Origin: Bacillus sp. (in: firmicutes)
Lineage (GTDB): Bacteria > Bacillota > Bacilli > Bacillales > Salisediminibacteriaceae
NCBI GenBank assembly: GCA_021208645.1
Contig: JAJOJL010000050.1
Span: 1-64,000, forward strand
DNA: 64,000 nucleotides
Reading direction: 5' to 3'
Of the stretch, positions 62,733-64,000 are shown one piece after another. The notes under the pieces were generated by a model. It had not been told where the DNA came from, made no database searches, and saw only the letters and a program-made list of their open reading frames with translations. Position 1 is the first letter of the stretch. Each line of letters opens with the position of its first letter. The translations under genes were made by a program, and so were the position numbers.

Positions 62733-64000
62733 TCACGATTTATGAATACGCTTTCTTTGTTGAATCCTGTCTATTATTGCTTTCTTATCAATTTTCCCTA
62801 CATGGGTTTTTGGCAGTTCGTTAAATAAATAAATTTGTTTTGGAACTTTATAACTGGCCAACTTTTGCCGGCAAAACTCCTTTAGGTTTGCGGCTTCCTT
62901 ATGAGGTATTTCAGCAACGTCAGCTTCCGTTAGACCAGGGCGACTGCGGTCCATTACTACAGCTGCCACAACTTTGTCTCCCCACTTCTCATCTTCCAGG
63001 CCTACAACGGCTGTTTCCAGTACTGGAGGATAGGCTGCAATAATATTCTCTACTTCCAGCGGGTAGACATTTTCACCGCCCGTAATAAGCATTTCCTTTT
63101 TCCGTCCTAATATAAAGAAATCCCCGTCCTCATCTTTATATGCTAAATCACCTGTATAAAGACCGCCATTTCTCATGGCATCCGCCGTCTCCTTCTCTTT
63201 CTGCCAATAAGCTTGAAAAAGATGGTCCCCGTATATAACCATTTCACCTATTTCGCCGTTGTTAACTTCTTTTCCTGCTTCATTAACGAGCTTTATGTCA
63301 TTATAAAGCATCGGTTTTCCAACAGAACCCCGTTTTTGTTTCGCCACGTCAGGGTGAATAAAGAAATTATTAGGCCCTGCTTCCGTCAGACCATAGCCTT
63401 CTTTAAAGGGAAGTCCCTTTGCAGCAAAAGTATCGTAAATACTGACTGGACAAGGAGCACCTCCAGACAAAAATACTTTCATATGGGAAAATGAGGCTTC
63501 TTTAAAATCTTTCAGCTGTACAAAAGCTCGGTACATGGTAGGCACCATTAGAACATTGGTACAACGATAATTCACTAAACCGTCTAACACAGATTGGGCA
63601 TCAAACTGGGCATAAATTACAACTGTACCTCCTGCGTGGAGGACTGGAAGGGTCAAGGCGTTCATGCCTCCTGTATGAAACATGGGCAGGACAGTTAGTG
63701 TTACATCGTCTTCACACAGTCCCCATGTAATAATTGTATTAACTGCGTTAGTAAACACCGCCCGGTAAGATAATACCGCTCCTTTTGGTTTCCCTGTTGT
63801 TCCTCCTGTGTAAATCATCATCCAAGGATTGTCTAAGGGTATATCCTCGTTATTAGCCAGTGCTGAATTGGACGATTTAGAAGGCTGTTCTGTTCGTTTT
63901 GCAGATTGGCCTTTGGCCCAGCTTTCCAGTTCGTATTCGGTGCTTTCCATGGTAAGCTCTTCTTTTCGATTGTGAAAGGACGGGTGGATGAATAGGAGAA
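62733..64000 (-). CDS. AMP-binding acyl-CoA ligase, truncated by the window edge or frameshifted near 63950
   Basis: YTGGTTGKPKGAVLSYRAV, EGYGLTEAGPNNF, GLYTGDLAYKDEDGDFFILGRKKEMLITGGENVYPLEVE. Confidence 0.9.
   Translation of the reverse strand, partial: LLFIHPSFHNRKEELTMESTEYELESWAKGQSAKRTEQPSKSSNSALANNEDIPLDNPWMMIYTGGTTGKPKGAVLSYRAVFTNAVNTIITWGLCEDDVTLTVLPMFHTGGMNALTLPVLHAGGTVVIYAQFDAQSVLDGLVNYRCTNVLMVPTMYRAFVQLKDFKEASFSHMKVFLSGGAPCPVSIYDTFAAKGLPFKEGYGLTEAGPNNFFIHPDVAKQKRGSVGKPMLYNDIKLVNEAGKEVNNGEIGEMVIYGDHLFQAYWQKEKETADAMRNGGLYTGDLAYKDEDGDFFILGRKKEMLITGGENVYPLEVENIIAAYPPVLETAVVGLEDEKWGDKVVAAVVMDRSRPGLTEADVAEIPHKEAANLKEFCRQKLASYKVPKQIYLFNELPKTHVGKIDKKAIIDRIQQRKRIHKS

Noticed and set aside
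1-64000. rRNA, tRNA, prophage, toxin-antitoxin or restriction/defence systems
   Set aside because: I looked for hallmark motifs in both the ORF list and intergenic DNA and found none I could support.

Overview
This 64 kb window is chromosomal DNA from a spore-forming, probably alkaliphilic or halophilic, Bacillaceae-type Firmicute. Evidence for the host is a gerA-type germinant receptor, cwlJ/gerQ, hemQ, bshB2, a FadR-like operator and a preQ1 riboswitch. I see no prophage, CRISPR array, rRNA or tRNA. Most genes are housekeeping: ridA, coaA, a dipeptide/oligopeptide ABC operon, thiolase, mscL, hom-thrC-thrB, glnS, a GGDEF protein, a di-heme cytochrome c, queT-queF, yidC2, hemQ, ung, pepF, an M29 aminopeptidase, AGCS and YjiH transporters, and a cluster of BTAD/MalT-like regulator, SDR, hydrolase and acyl-CoA ligase. 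The most interesting signals are outside the proteins. (1) At least eight intergenic arrays at different loci, mostly different in sequence, share a ~52 bp period with a dyad in each unit; a ninth has a 21/42 bp period. (2) A small membrane-ORF lies upstream of yidC2, has an acidic cluster reminiscent of MifM, and is followed by a hairpin that sequesters the yidC2 Shine-Dalgarno, so it is a candidate translation-arrest sensor. (3) A three-copy dispersed element has constant linkers and loop but completely different, compensated stems. (4) Two 232 bp MITE-like elements have terminal inverted repeats. (5) About a dozen genes are broken by single-base indels, mostly in A/T homopolymers. This suggests either homopolymer sequencing error or real decay and must be resolved before calling pseudogenes. 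All product calls come from reading the translations; no database search was run.
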